Assembly (NCBI GenBank): GCA_963793105.1
Contig: CAWBZB010000006.1
Coordinates: 248,001-312,000 of the forward strand
Direction of reading: 5' to 3'
Source: UBA10649 sp963793105
Lineage (GTDB): Bacteria > Actinomycetota > Actinomycetes > S36-B12
DNA: 64,000 nt
Made by a program: the position numbers and the translations under genes. Under the pieces are notes generated by a model. The model saw only the letters and a list, made by a program, of their open reading frames with translations. It ran no database searches and was not told where the DNA came from. Shown here one piece after another: positions 34,760 through 44,017 of the stretch (the first letter of the stretch is position 1; each line of letters opens with the position of its first letter).

Positions 34760-35998
34760 TCAGCGCACCAGCCGACGGTGCCAGGCCCGGATGCTGACAT
34801 CGGTGAGGCTCGCGACCTGGTCGATCACCACCCGCAGCCGACCGGCGTCGTCGTTCGCCGCGTCGTAGGCCGGGCGCAGCCACGGCTCCAGCGACCGTCC
34901 GCCGTCGAGGACCAGGGCGTTGACCAGCTCGGCGATCACCGCTCGCTGCCGCTCGTACTCCTCATCCGCCCCCGGCCGATGCATCACGTAGAGCACGGCC
35001 ACCGCCTTCATCACCGACACCTCGGCCCGCACCTCCTCCGGCACGACCAGCCGCGCCCCATACCGGGTGAGCGGCCCGGGGCCGAACTCCACCTGGGTGG
35101 CGACCTGGGCCGTCGAGCAGAACCGGCCGATCAGGTAGGAGGTGAAGTGCTTGAGGGTGACCAGGTCGCGCATGGAGCCGTCGAAGCTGCGCGGCCAGTA
35201 GTCCAAGGCGACGAGGCGGTCGAGGGCCTCCTCGAGGGCAGCGGGCTCTCCCTCATCCGGGAATCGCGCGTGCGCGGTCTCCACCAGGGAGCGCCGCTCG
35301 CGAGCGGACGCGAACGCGGCGAGCGAGGCGATCCCGCTGTGCACCGCGTCCTCGAAGTCATGCACCGAGTACGCCACGTCGTCGGACCAGTCCATGACCT
35401 GCTCCTCGACGCAGGTCTGGTCGCCGGGGGCTCCTTCGCGCAGCCAGTCGAACACCGGCAGGTCGTCGGCGTAGGCGCCGAACTTGCGCAGGCCCTCGCG
35501 GCGCGGCCACGGGTACTTGCACGCCGCGTCCAGGGATGCCCGCGTCAGGTTGAGTCCCACGCTCTCCCCCGTCGCCGGGTCCACGACCTTCGCCTCGAGC
35601 CGACTCAGCACCCGAAGCGACTGGGCGTTGCCCTCGAAGCCGCCGATCCGCTCGGCGATGACGTCGAGGGCCTCCTCGCCGTTGTGTCCGTACGGGGGAT
35701 GCCCGAGGTCATGGGCGAGTCCGGCCACCTCGACGACGTCGGGATCGCATCCCAGAGCGGCACCGAGCTCACGCGCGATCTGGGCGACCTCCAGCGTGTG
35801 CGTCAGCCTGGTGCGCGGGAAGTCCGCCTCGCCGGCCACCATGACCTGCGTCTTGGCGGCCAGTCGGCGCAGCGCCGCGGAGTGGAGCACGCGGGCGCGG
35901 TCGCGGGCGAAGGCGCTGCGAACCGACTCCTTCACGGGCTCGTCGACGACGCGTGCAACGTCGTGGTCGTCGTATCCGACCGGGGGCGGCGCGCTCAC
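34760..35998 (-). CDS. dgt: Deoxyguanosinetriphosphate triphosphohydrolase-like protein
   Basis: Hydrolyses dNTPs to nucleosides and triphosphate. 412 residues of HD-domain type: FPRTRLTHTLEVAQIAR, then HD in GLAHDLGHPPYGHNGE, and MDWSDDVAYSVHDFED for the remaining metal ligands. GTG 35998 is chosen because it starts the family-like sequence SAPPPVGYDDHD. It lies next to dnaG in many actinobacteria; here a PLP enzyme gene lies between. A perfect hairpin separates it from the upstream TlpA gene. Confidence 0.92.
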   Translation of the reverse strand: MSAPPPVGYDDHDVARVVDEPVKESVRSAFARDRARVLHSAALRRLAAKTQVMVAGEADFPRTRLTHTLEVAQIARELGAALGCDPDVVEVAGLAHDLGHPPYGHNGEEALDVIAERIGGFEGNAQSLRVLSRLEAKVVDPATGESVGLNLTRASLDAACKYPWPRREGLRKFGAYADDLPVFDWLREGAPGDQTCVEEQVMDWSDDVAYSVHDFEDAVHSGIASLAAFASARERRSLVETAHARFPDEGEPAALEEALDRLVALDYWPRSFDGSMRDLVTLKHFTSYLIGRFCSTAQVATQVEFGPGPLTRYGARLVVPEEVRAEVSVMKAVAVLYVMHRPGADEEYERQRAVIAELVNALVLDGGRSLEPWLRPAYDAANDDAGRLRVVIDQVASLTDVSIRAWHRRLVR

Positions 35999-36100
35999 CC
36001 TGCCGAGACTAGTGCGGCGTCCGCCCGAGCCGAGCCGTCGGTGCGTGTGATGACCGATCCCGCCGAACGAACATCCCCACGTCGCGCCGCCACCACCTCG

Positions 36101-36160
36101 GCGAGTGGCCAGTCGTTGCTGCTCCAGCTCCACTCCGAGCAGCAACGACTGGCCACTCGC
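36101..36160. repeat. Palindromic repeat, family 1, copy 2
   Basis: Perfect 24-bp arms (36101-36124 and 36137-36160) starting GCGAGTGGCCAGTCGTTGC, loop 12 nt. The core matches the copy at 27616-27673. It lies just beyond the TlpA-like gene end, so it may also terminate transcription. Confidence 0.85.
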
Positions 36161-36168
36161 GGGTTCGG

Positions 36169-36717
36169 TCAGCGCGGGCTGGTCTCGAGGACGGCCGCGA
36201 TGAGCGTCCCGAGTTCCACGGCATCGGTGCCGCCGACGATCCGCGCCGCGATCCGACCCTCTCGGTCCAGGATCACCGTGCTCGGCAGCGAGGACGGCGG
36301 CACCCCGGGGATCGTGCGCAGGATCGCGCCGTCGCCGTCCACGATGCTGGGGTACGGCACGCCGTAGTCGTCGACGAATCCCCGGGCGGCGGCGTCGTCG
36401 TCCGTCACGTTCAGGCCGACCACGGTCACGTCGTCGGGGTTCGATCCCTCGGACAGCGCGACGAAGGCCGGGGCCTCCTCCCGACAGGGCGCGCACCACG
36501 AGGCCCAGGAGTTCAGCACCACGACCCGGCCCCGCAGGTCCGCGACGTCGAGCTGGTCTCCGTCGAGGGTCGTCCCGACGATGCTCGGGGCCGCGTCACG
36601 TGCATCCGCGGTGAGCGTCTCGGTCCCGACCACCGCCGGCTGGTCACGCCCGCAGGCGACGAGGAGGAGCGGCGCCACCGCGAGACCCACAAGGGCCGGG
36701 AGCCGTCTACTCAGCAC
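36169..36717 (-). CDS. TlpA/ResA-like thioredoxin lipoprotein
   Basis: An extracytoplasmic disulfide reductase or oxidant of 182 residues. The lipobox LLVAC22 anchors it to the membrane. The thioredoxin-like domain has WASWCAPC (Cys75, Cys78) and the cis-Pro SLPSTVILDREG. Such proteins supply reducing power for cytochrome c or other envelope proteins; no ccdA or resB is adjacent. The GTG at 36717 starts just upstream of the signal peptide. Confidence 0.88.
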   Translation of the reverse strand: MLSRRLPALVGLAVAPLLLVACGRDQPAVVGTETLTADARDAAPSIVGTTLDGDQLDVADLRGRVVVLNSWASWCAPCREEAPAFVALSEGSNPDDVTVVGLNVTDDDAAARGFVDDYGVPYPSIVDGDGAILRTIPGVPPSSLPSTVILDREGRIAARIVGGTDAVELGTLIAAVLETSPR

Positions 36718-36747
36718 GACCGCATGCTAACCCGCCCGCCCCGGGGG

Positions 36748-37434
36748 CTACTCCGCGCGGATGATCGTCGGCAGGGACCATCGCGTGACCAGGTGGTAGC
36801 GCAGCAGGGCGGCCGTCTCGCGCCCGACGTACTCCGACGTGAGGGCCGTTCCAGGCCCGGTGTCCGTCGGCGACAGGTGCGCATCGATCCCGAGGGCGGA
36901 CGCCGTGGCCTGGGCCCGGGCCGCGTGTGCCGGATCCGTGACCACGGTTGCGGCCGACCAGCCGAGGTCGCGCATGACGCCGGCGACGACCTCGAGGGAG
37001 CCGACGGTGTCGACCCCGGTGTCGAAGGCGACGATGTCCCGCGCCGGGACGCCGTGCGTCATGAGCTCGTAGCGCTCGAGCGCCGCCGATCGACGGGGCC
37101 CGGTGACGATCACCACGGGAGCCACCCCGTCTCGGTAGAGCTCGGCGGCGTGCGTCAGCCTGGCGCGCAGGACCGGGCTCGGGTCGCCCCAGTACCGCGC
37201 GGGGTCGAGGACCAGGATCGCCTGGGTAGGGGTGCGGTCGTCCATCTGGGCACTGAGGACGATCTGGAGCGCGGCGCCGATCGGAACCAGCAGGAGGACG
37301 GCGAAGGCGAGGGTGAAGAAGGCGGTGGCCGCCCCGCGCATCGTCCGGGGTACGTCGAGTGCCGGAGCGACCGCGGTGACCCGGGCGGCCCGTCGTCCTC
37401 GGGCGTCGTAGGACGCGTAGGACGGGGAAGTCAC
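36748..37434 (-). CDS. YdcF/SanA-type DUF218 membrane protein
   Basis: 228 residues. One N-terminal membrane helix is followed by a DUF218 domain: AILVLDPARYWGDPSPVLRAR, the strand-turn VVIVTGPRR, and VVTDPAHAARAQA. E. coli SanA and YdcF are envelope-related members; the precise reaction is unknown. It lies 30 bp upstream of the TlpA-like gene on the same strand, suggesting an operon, and is separated from ppdK by a hairpin. Confidence 0.82.
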   Translation of the reverse strand: MTSPSYASYDARGRRAARVTAVAPALDVPRTMRGAATAFFTLAFAVLLLVPIGAALQIVLSAQMDDRTPTQAILVLDPARYWGDPSPVLRARLTHAAELYRDGVAPVVIVTGPRRSAALERYELMTHGVPARDIVAFDTGVDTVGSLEVVAGVMRDLGWSAATVVTDPAHAARAQATASALGIDAHLSPTDTGPGTALTSEYVGRETAALLRYHLVTRWSLPTIIRAE

Positions 37435-37478
37435 GCCCCAATAGTCACACGAGCATCACCAGTAACGCGGTTGCGACA

Positions 37479-37512
37479 CCGCCCGGACCGGCCAGCAGGC
37501 CGGCCCGGGCGG
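37479..37512 (-). terminator. Terminator after ppdK
   Basis: CCGCCCGGACCGGCC and GGCCGGCCCGGGCGG, 15-bp arms with one mismatch, loop AGCA, 20 bp beyond the ppdK stop. Confidence 0.8.
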
Positions 37513-37532
37513 CATCGCGGTCGCCTGGCCGA

Positions 37533-40271
37533 CTACCGCGTGTCACTCCTGGCCACGTGCCTCGACAGGGCGGCCCGCCCCGCCTCGAGCCGCGCGACCG
37601 GCACCCGGAACGGGGAGCAGGAGACGTAGTCCAGCCCCACCTCGTCGAAGAAGTGGATGGACTCCGGGTCGCCACCGTGCTCGCCGCACACCCCGCAGTG
37701 CAGGCTGTGCCGCTTGGCCCGGCCCTTGTTCACGGCGATCCGCACAAGCTCGCCGACACCCTCACGGTCAATGGACTCGAAGGGCGAGACACCGAAGACA
37801 CCCTTCTCCAGGTACGCGGAGAAGAAGGCGGACTCGACGTCGTCGCGGCTGAAGCCCCAGGTGGTCTGCGTCAGGTCGTTGGTGCCGAAGGAGAAGAACT
37901 CCGCAGCCTCAGCGATCTGGTCGGCCGTCAGGGCAGCGCGTGGCAACTCGATCATCGTGCCGATCGGGAACTTCAGGGTGCAGCCGTTCGCGTCGGCGAC
38001 CTCCTTGAGCACCCCGGCCGCCTCGTCGATGACCAGCTCGAGCTCCTGGATCGAACCGACCAGCGGGATCATGATCTCGGCCCTCGGATGCCCACCCATC
38101 CGCTGGCGGAAGCAGGCCGCCTCCGCGATCGCCCGGACCTGGAGCGCGAACAGTCCCGGCAGAACCAGGCCGAGGCGCACCCCGCGCAGCCCGAGCATCG
38201 GGTTCTGCTCGTGCAGGCGGTTCACCGCCTGCAGCAGCCGCAGGTCGGCTTCGGTCTCCTCTCCCTTCGCCTCGGCCACGGCGACCCGCACGGCGAGCTC
38301 GGTCCGATCGGGCAGGAACTCGTGCAGTGGCGGGTCGATCAGCCGGATGGTCACCGGAAGGCCGTCCATCGCCTCCAGAATGCGGATGAAGTCCTTGCGC
38401 TGCAATGGCAGCAGCGCCTCGAGTGCCTCCTTCCGGTCGTGCTCACCCTCAGCCAGGATGAGCCGCTCTACGTGCGTCTTCCGCTCACCAAGGAACATGT
38501 GCTCCGTGCGCAGGAGGCCGATGCCCTCGGCGCCCATGTGCCGGGCCCGCACGGCGTCAGGAGCCGTGTCCGCATTGGCCCGCACGCGCAGGCGACGCTG
38601 CTTGTCCGCGTGCGACATGATCCGGTCCACCGCGCGGATGAGCTCACTTGTGGCCTCGTCCGCCTCGGCCAGCGCCACGTCGAGTCCCGACTCGAAGTAG
38701 GTCACCACGGCGCTGGGTACGACGGGCACCTCACCGAGGTAGACCCGGCCGCTGGTCCCGTCGATCGAGACCACGTCGCCCTCCTTCACGGTCTCCCCCG
38801 CCGAGGTGATCATGAGGCGGCCGCGGGTGTCGACATCGAGGGACTCCGCACCGCAGACCGCCGTCTTGCCCATCCCACGGGCGACGACGGCAGCGTGCGA
38901 CGTCTTGCCGCCGCGACTGGTGAGGATCCCTGCGGCGGCGATCATGCCCTCGAGGTCGTCCGGGTTCGTCTCCCGGCGCACGAGGATCACTCGCTCGCCG
39001 CCCTCCGTCCACTTGACCGCGGTCGCCGAGTCGAAGACCACCCGCCCGACGGCCGCGCCCGGCGACGCGTTCATCCCGGTCGCGATCAGGTCATGCGTCT
39101 CGCCCGAGGCGAAGCGCGGGAACATGAGCTGCCCGAGCTGGGCGCCGTTCACCCGCATCAGCGCCTCGTCCATCGAGATGACGCCCTCGTCGACCAGCTG
39201 CACCGCGATGCGGAACGCTGCTCCGGCCGTGCGCTTGCCTACTCGGGTCTGCAGCATCCACAGCTTGCCCCGCTCGACGGTGAACTCGATGTCGCACAGG
39301 TCCCGGTAGTGCATCTCGAGGGTGTGCATGATGTCCATCAACTGCTGGTACGACTCAGGGTCGGACTTCTCGAGCTCCTGGAGCGGACTGGCGTTGCGGA
39401 TCCCGGCTACGACATCCTCGCCCTGCGCATCTGCCAGATAGTCGCCGTAGACACCCCGCGCACCCGACCCCGGGTCGCGGGTGAAGGCGACGCCGGTGCC
39501 CGATCCCGGCCCGGCGTTGCCGAAGGCCATGACCTGGACGTTGACGGCGGTTCCCAGCGTGTGGGGGATGCGCTCCTGCCGGCGGTAGAGACGGGCCCGC
39601 TCGGTGTTCCACGAGTGGAAGACCGAGCGGATCGCCAGGTCCAGCTGCTGGGACGGATCCTGCGGGAACTCGTGCCCGGTGTCCTCCCGGACGATCGACT
39701 TGTAGACGTCCACCAGCCGGCGGAGCGCGTCGACCGGCAGCTCGACGTCGGTCTTGACGCCCGCGTTCTCCTTCATCTGCTCGAGGGCGTGCTCGAAGTC
39801 ATCCCCGGGGAGGCCGAGGACGGTCTTGCCGAACATCTGGATCAACCGACGGTAGGAGTCCCACGCGAAGTGCTCATTGCGGGCCTGGGCCGCGAGGCCC
39901 GCCACGCTGGCATCGTTCAGCCCGATGTTGAGGACGGTCTCCATCATGCCGGGCATCGAGAAGCGCGCCCCGGAGCGAACGGAGACGAGCAGCGGGTCCT
40001 CGGGGTCGCCGAGCCGGCGCCCCATCGCGTCCTCCAGGCGCAGGACGTGCCGGGCGATCTCGGTGCGCAGGCCCTCGGGCCCGTGCCCGTGCTCGAGGAA
40101 GTACCGGCACGCCTCCGTCGTGATGGTGAACCCGGGCGGGACCGGCAGCCCCATGCGGGTCATCTCGGCGAGGTTGGCTCCCTTCCCGCCGAGCAGGTCC
40201 TGCTGCGAGCGGTTGCCGTCGGCGAAGTCGTAGACATAGGTGTGCGGCTTGGCGGTCGTGGAAGAGGTCAT
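37533..40271 (-). CDS. ppdK: Pyruvate, phosphate dikinase
   Basis: Interconverts pyruvate, ATP and phosphate with phosphoenolpyruvate, AMP and diphosphate. 912 residues: ATP-grasp domain (LLGGKGANLAEM near the start), swivelling phosphohistidine domain with RGGKTSHAAVVARGMGK (His at about 457) and a PEP/pyruvate barrel ending with active Cys in HCGVCGEHGGDP. This is full length for the family. ATG 40271 is chosen; a GTG five codons upstream is possible. It is divergent from the VKOR gene. Together with aceE at 0.8 kb it covers both fates of pyruvate. Confidence 0.96.
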   Translation of the reverse strand: MTSSTTAKPHTYVYDFADGNRSQQDLLGGKGANLAEMTRMGLPVPPGFTITTEACRYFLEHGHGPEGLRTEIARHVLRLEDAMGRRLGDPEDPLLVSVRSGARFSMPGMMETVLNIGLNDASVAGLAAQARNEHFAWDSYRRLIQMFGKTVLGLPGDDFEHALEQMKENAGVKTDVELPVDALRRLVDVYKSIVREDTGHEFPQDPSQQLDLAIRSVFHSWNTERARLYRRQERIPHTLGTAVNVQVMAFGNAGPGSGTGVAFTRDPGSGARGVYGDYLADAQGEDVVAGIRNASPLQELEKSDPESYQQLMDIMHTLEMHYRDLCDIEFTVERGKLWMLQTRVGKRTAGAAFRIAVQLVDEGVISMDEALMRVNGAQLGQLMFPRFASGETHDLIATGMNASPGAAVGRVVFDSATAVKWTEGGERVILVRRETNPDDLEGMIAAAGILTSRGGKTSHAAVVARGMGKTAVCGAESLDVDTRGRLMITSAGETVKEGDVVSIDGTSGRVYLGEVPVVPSAVVTYFESGLDVALAEADEATSELIRAVDRIMSHADKQRRLRVRANADTAPDAVRARHMGAEGIGLLRTEHMFLGERKTHVERLILAEGEHDRKEALEALLPLQRKDFIRILEAMDGLPVTIRLIDPPLHEFLPDRTELAVRVAVAEAKGEETEADLRLLQAVNRLHEQNPMLGLRGVRLGLVLPGLFALQVRAIAEAACFRQRMGGHPRAEIMIPLVGSIQELELVIDEAAGVLKEVADANGCTLKFPIGTMIELPRAALTADQIAEAAEFFSFGTNDLTQTTWGFSRDDVESAFFSAYLEKGVFGVSPFESIDREGVGELVRIAVNKGRAKRHSLHCGVCGEHGGDPESIHFFDEVGLDYVSCSPFRVPVARLEAGRAALSRHVARSDTR

Positions 40272-40392
40272 GGGCCTACCCGACACCCCCGGGGGTAACC
40301 CCGGCTAGGGCCGAAGGACCGTGACGGTCGTCCCGTCGATGTGACGTCGGCCACCGTCGGCGCGCGCGTACGCACGACGTAGGCTCAGCGCC

Positions 40393-41055
40393 ATGACGTC
40401 GACTGCTGAGGACGCCGTGGACGGGGCCGACGCCTCTGATCCCCGACCCGCCCCCTACGTGGCCGGACCGGTCCGCCACCGCGGCGCGTACCTCGAGATG
40501 CTCATCTCGTCCGCCATCGGTCTCGTCGCCGCGTGGGTGCTGTCGGTGGAGGCGCTGACGCTCGCCGAGAACCCGTTCGCCGACCTCAACTGCGACATCA
40601 ACGCGGTGCTGTCATGCGGCACCGTGGGGGCGTCCTGGCAGGCGAGCCTCCTCGGGTTCCCCAACGCCTACCTCGGGCTGATCGCTGAGCCGGTGGTCAT
40701 CACCCTCGCGGTCGCGGCGCTCGGCGGGGTCCGCTTCCCACGCTGGTTCATGCTGTCGGCGCAGGTCGTGTACTTCATCGGTTTCGCCTTCGCCTACTGG
40801 CTGTTCTACCAGTCGTACTTCGTGATCGGCGCGCTGTGCCCGTGGTGCCTGACCATCACGGTGACGACGACGCTGGTATTCGTCAGCATCACCCGGATCA
40901 ACCTGCTGGACGGCAATATCCGGCTCTCCGCCGATGCGTACCGCGTGGTCTCCGGTTGGCTGCGCGCAGGCGCTGACACCCTCGGCGCGATCCTGATCTT
41001 CGCGGTGATGATCGCGATGATCGTGCTCAAGTACGGCACCGCCCTCTTCGCCTGA
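40393..41055 (+). CDS. Vitamin K epoxide reductase family protein
   Basis: An integral membrane quinone-linked thiol oxidoreductase that re-oxidises periplasmic disulfide formers. 220 residues with four to five helices. The loop Cys pair is Cys67 and Cys75 (NCDINAVLSCG) and the active-site CPWC is Cys149 and Cys152. Length and order match bacterial VKOR proteins. No DsbA-like gene is adjacent. It ends 29 bp before a 51-bp repeat. Confidence 0.92.
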   Translation: MTSTAEDAVDGADASDPRPAPYVAGPVRHRGAYLEMLISSAIGLVAAWVLSVEALTLAENPFADLNCDINAVLSCGTVGASWQASLLGFPNAYLGLIAEPVVITLAVAALGGVRFPRWFMLSAQVVYFIGFAFAYWLFYQSYFVIGALCPWCLTITVTTTLVFVSITRINLLDGNIRLSADAYRVVSGWLRAGADTLGAILIFAVMIAMIVLKYGTALFA

Positions 41056-41084
41056 CGCCACTCCCCCGTCACTCCCCCGCCGAG

Positions 41085-41135
41085 CCCTGCACCAATCGGC
41101 ACCACACGGCCCCGTTGGTGCGGATTCCTGCAGGG
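41085..41135. repeat. 51-bp palindromic repeat, family 2, copy A
   Basis: CCCTGCA at the left and TGCAGGG at the right, with inner CACCAA and TTGGTG, and a bulge CGGATTCC on the right arm. Its reverse complement aligns over 51 bp with copy B at 54835-54885, with about 41 identical positions. It sits between convergent VKOR and dusB and so can act as a terminator. Confidence 0.8.
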
Positions 41136-41157
41136 GTCGGCGGACCGGTGGTGGGGA

Positions 41158-42294
41158 TCAGCCGCCGCTCACGGACAACTCGGCCTGTGAGAGCAGCGCG
41201 GCCGCCTCGACGTCCAGGAACCGCGAGTCCAGCCAGCCATCCGGGAGCGTTGGCCGACGGTTGCCGGACGTGCGGCCCCGGGGCCCCTCTCCCACGGCGG
41301 CGTTGAACTCCTGGTCCTCGTCGATCTGCGCGAGTAGGGCGTCAAGCTCGGCCAGCGAGGCGACGGTGCCCAGCGACTGGCGGATCGGCTGGCGGACGCT
41401 GAACCCCTTCAGGTACCACGCCATGTGCTTGCGGATGTCCCGACAGCCCTTGAGCTCCCCGTAGTCGGCGACCAGCAGTTCCGCGTGCCGGCGCAGGGTT
41501 CCCAGGACGACGGCCAGCGGTGGATCAGCGGGGATCGGCGCACCGGCGAAGGCGGCCGCGAGCTGGCCGAACAGCCACGGTCGACCGAGGCAGCCGCGGC
41601 CCACCACCACGCCGTCCGCTCCCGTCTGCTCCACCATCCTCAGCGCATCGCCCGCGGTCCAGATATCCCCGTTGCCGAGCACCGGCGTGCCCAGTGGCCC
41701 GAGCGCCTCCTTCAGGCGGGCGATCGCCTCCCAGTCGGCGGTTCCGGCGTACATCTGGGCGGTGGTGCGAGCGTGCAGCGCGACCCAGGCGACCCCCGCC
41801 TCGGCGGCGGCTCGGCCCGCCTCCAGGTAGGTCAGGTGATCGTCGTCGATGCCCTTGCGCATCTTCACCGACACGGGCACCCGGTCACCCGCCGCCGCGA
41901 TCGCCTCGGTCACGATGGCGCGGAAGAGGTCGCGCTTCCACGGCAACGCGCTCCCGCCGCCCTTGCGTGTCACCTTGGGGACCGGACAGCCGAAGTTCAG
42001 GTCGATGTGGTCGGCGCGGTCCTCGTCCACGAGCAGCCGGACGGCCCGAGACACCGTGGTCGGATCGACGCCGTAGAGCTGCACCGCCCGCGGGCTCTCA
42101 TCCGGTCCGAACGTCACCAGGTCCATCGACTCCGGGCTGCGCTCCACCAGGGCGCGCGAGGTCACCATCTCCGAGACGTACATGCCGACGCCGTGGTCGG
42201 GCCCGACGGACTCCCGGCACAGCGAGCGGAATGCCCGGTTCGTGATCCCCGCCATCGGCGCCAGCACGACGGGAGGGTCGAACGGGAGCGGCAT
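41158..42294 (-). CDS. dusB: tRNA-dihydrouridine synthase
   Basis: Reduces specific uridines in tRNA with FMN and NADPH. 378 residues. Family features: VLAPMAGITNRAFRSLCRE, IDLNFGCPVPKVTRKGGGS (catalytic Cys), VKMRKGIDDDH, VALHARTTAQMY and VLGNGDIW. ATG 42294 gives the usual start MPLPFDPPVVLAPM; the frame is open upstream. It is divergent from the MFS gene across 76 bp. Confidence 0.95.
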   Translation of the reverse strand: MPLPFDPPVVLAPMAGITNRAFRSLCRESVGPDHGVGMYVSEMVTSRALVERSPESMDLVTFGPDESPRAVQLYGVDPTTVSRAVRLLVDEDRADHIDLNFGCPVPKVTRKGGGSALPWKRDLFRAIVTEAIAAAGDRVPVSVKMRKGIDDDHLTYLEAGRAAAEAGVAWVALHARTTAQMYAGTADWEAIARLKEALGPLGTPVLGNGDIWTAGDALRMVEQTGADGVVVGRGCLGRPWLFGQLAAAFAGAPIPADPPLAVVLGTLRRHAELLVADYGELKGCRDIRKHMAWYLKGFSVRQPIRQSLGTVASLAELDALLAQIDEDQEFNAAVGEGPRGRTSGNRRPTLPDGWLDSRFLDVEAAALLSQAELSVSGG

Positions 42295-42370
42295 GGCGCG
42301 ATTCTCCCATCCCCGATGCGGCAGACTGCCACCCGACACCGCGCACCGACCTGCCAGCCCGAGGAGTCCC

Positions 42371-44017
42371 ATGTCGACGCCCACCGAGTTCCAGGTCGGA
42401 ACCGTGCTCAGCGGCCGGAAGCGGTGGGCCGCCCTGATGTTCCTGGCGCTCGGTGTGGCGATGATCATCCTGGACGCCACGGTCGTCAATGTCGCCATCC
42501 CCACGATGGTCAAGGACCTCGATCTCACCACCAGCGATGCCGAGTGGGTCAGCGCCGCCTACTCACTCACCTTCGCCTCGCTGCTGATCCTGTCCGGCCG
42601 CATCGCCGACCGAGTCGGGCGCCGCCTGCTCTTCATCGTGGGCGTCGTCACCTTCGTCGGTGCCAGCATCCTCGTCGCCGCGTCGGACTCGGCCAACAGC
42701 CTGATCGCGGCGCGCGCCCTGCAGGGCATCGGCGGGGCCATGATCCTGCCGAGCTCGCTGTCGGTGATCAACGCCGTCTTCGTCGGGAGGTCACGCGCGG
42801 TCGCCTTCGCCGTGTGGGGCGGGACCATCGGGGGGATGGCCGCCCTCGGGCCGCTCGTCGGCGGGTGGCTGACGACCTACGCGTCCTGGCACTGGGCCTT
42901 CCTCATCAACGTGCCCATCGGGATCATCGTCCTCATCGGCGTGCTGATGACCGTGCCGGAGACCAAGGAGCTCGGTGGCCCCAAGGGCTTCGACATCCTC
43001 GGCACCGCGCTCATCACGCTCGGTCTGCTGGGCGTGGTGTTCGCGCTCATCGAGGGGCAGCGGTACGGCTGGCTGACCCCGCTGGCGCCGTTCTCGGCAG
43101 CCGGCTGGGAGTGGCCGTCCGAGTCGATCTCGATCGTGACGGTCGCCCTCGTGATGGGGCTGCTGGCGCTCGCGATCTTCGTCCCGATCGAGCTGCGTCG
43201 CGCACGCGCCGGCAAGGTCGTCGTCGTCGACCTGCGCCTGTTCCGCATCCGCACCTTCGGCGCCGGAAACATCGTCGCGCTGGTCGTCAGCCTCGGCGAG
43301 TTCGGTCTGCTGTTCGCCATCCCGCTGTTCCTGCAGGCGACCCGCGGCTACGACGCCCTCCAGACCGGGGTGATCCTGCTGGCCCTCGCGATCGGCTCCT
43401 TCGTGGCGTCCGGGCTCGGAGCACCGCTGTCCCAGCGCTTCGGGCCGGTCCGTGTCCTGCAGCTCGGCATGGCGCTGGAGGCCGTCGGGATCATCGGGCT
43501 CGGCTTCGTGCTCTCGACAGAGATCACCGGCTGGGGCATGGCGCCGTGGCTCTTCCTCTACGGCATGGGCGTCGGCTTCGCGACCGCGCAGCTCACCGGC
43601 GTCATCCTCAGCGAGGTGCCGGTCGCCGAGTCGGGACAGGCCAGCGCAGTTCAGTCCACCTCGCGTCAGGTCGGCGCCGCCATCGGCACCGCCATCATCG
43701 GGGCCACCCTGATATTCGGGCTCAACAGCGTCGCCGGCCAGCTCGAGGACCGCGGCGTTCCCGCCGCGCAGGCACAGCAGGTGTCTGACGCAGTGTCGAC
43801 GTCGGCCGGTCAGGCCATTCCGGCGCTGGCGGGGCAGCCCGACGGCGACGTCCTGGTTGAGGGAGCCTCCGCAGGGTTCGCCCAGGCGATCAAGCTCGTC
43901 GCGTGGGTCGCGGGCGGCTTCGTCCTCTTCGGCCTGATCGCCAGTCTGCTGCTGCCCAAGAACGCCGCCCGAGTGGAGTCTGAGGGGTACGCGCCGCCGA
44001 AGGACGACGACGCGTGA
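42371..44017 (+). CDS. MFS efflux transporter, DHA2 (14-helix) type
   Basis: A 548-residue drug/proton antiporter-like membrane protein. The first helix ends with LDATVVNVAIPTM, a DHA2 signature, followed by SGRIADRVGRRLLF (the A-loop motif) and RALQGIGGAMILPSSLS. About 14 helices, with a central insertion rich in Arg. GGAG lies 6-9 bases before ATG 42371. Its substrate is unknown. The last codon overlaps the next gene (GTGA), indicating coupling. Confidence 0.92.
   Translation: MSTPTEFQVGTVLSGRKRWAALMFLALGVAMIILDATVVNVAIPTMVKDLDLTTSDAEWVSAAYSLTFASLLILSGRIADRVGRRLLFIVGVVTFVGASILVAASDSANSLIAARALQGIGGAMILPSSLSVINAVFVGRSRAVAFAVWGGTIGGMAALGPLVGGWLTTYASWHWAFLINVPIGIIVLIGVLMTVPETKELGGPKGFDILGTALITLGLLGVVFALIEGQRYGWLTPLAPFSAAGWEWPSESISIVTVALVMGLLALAIFVPIELRRARAGKVVVVDLRLFRIRTFGAGNIVALVVSLGEFGLLFAIPLFLQATRGYDALQTGVILLALAIGSFVASGLGAPLSQRFGPVRVLQLGMALEAVGIIGLGFVLSTEITGWGMAPWLFLYGMGVGFATAQLTGVILSEVPVAESGQASAVQSTSRQVGAAIGTAIIGATLIFGLNSVAGQLEDRGVPAAQAQQVSDAVSTSAGQAIPALAGQPDGDVLVEGASAGFAQAIKLVAWVAGGFVLFGLIASLLLPKNAARVESEGYAPPKDDDA

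Noticed and set aside
37557..40298. A 913-codon open frame antisense to ppdK
   Set aside because: It mirrors ppdK exactly, has Arg/His/Asp-rich shadow composition, no domain and no start signal. Long antisense frames are normal at this GC content.
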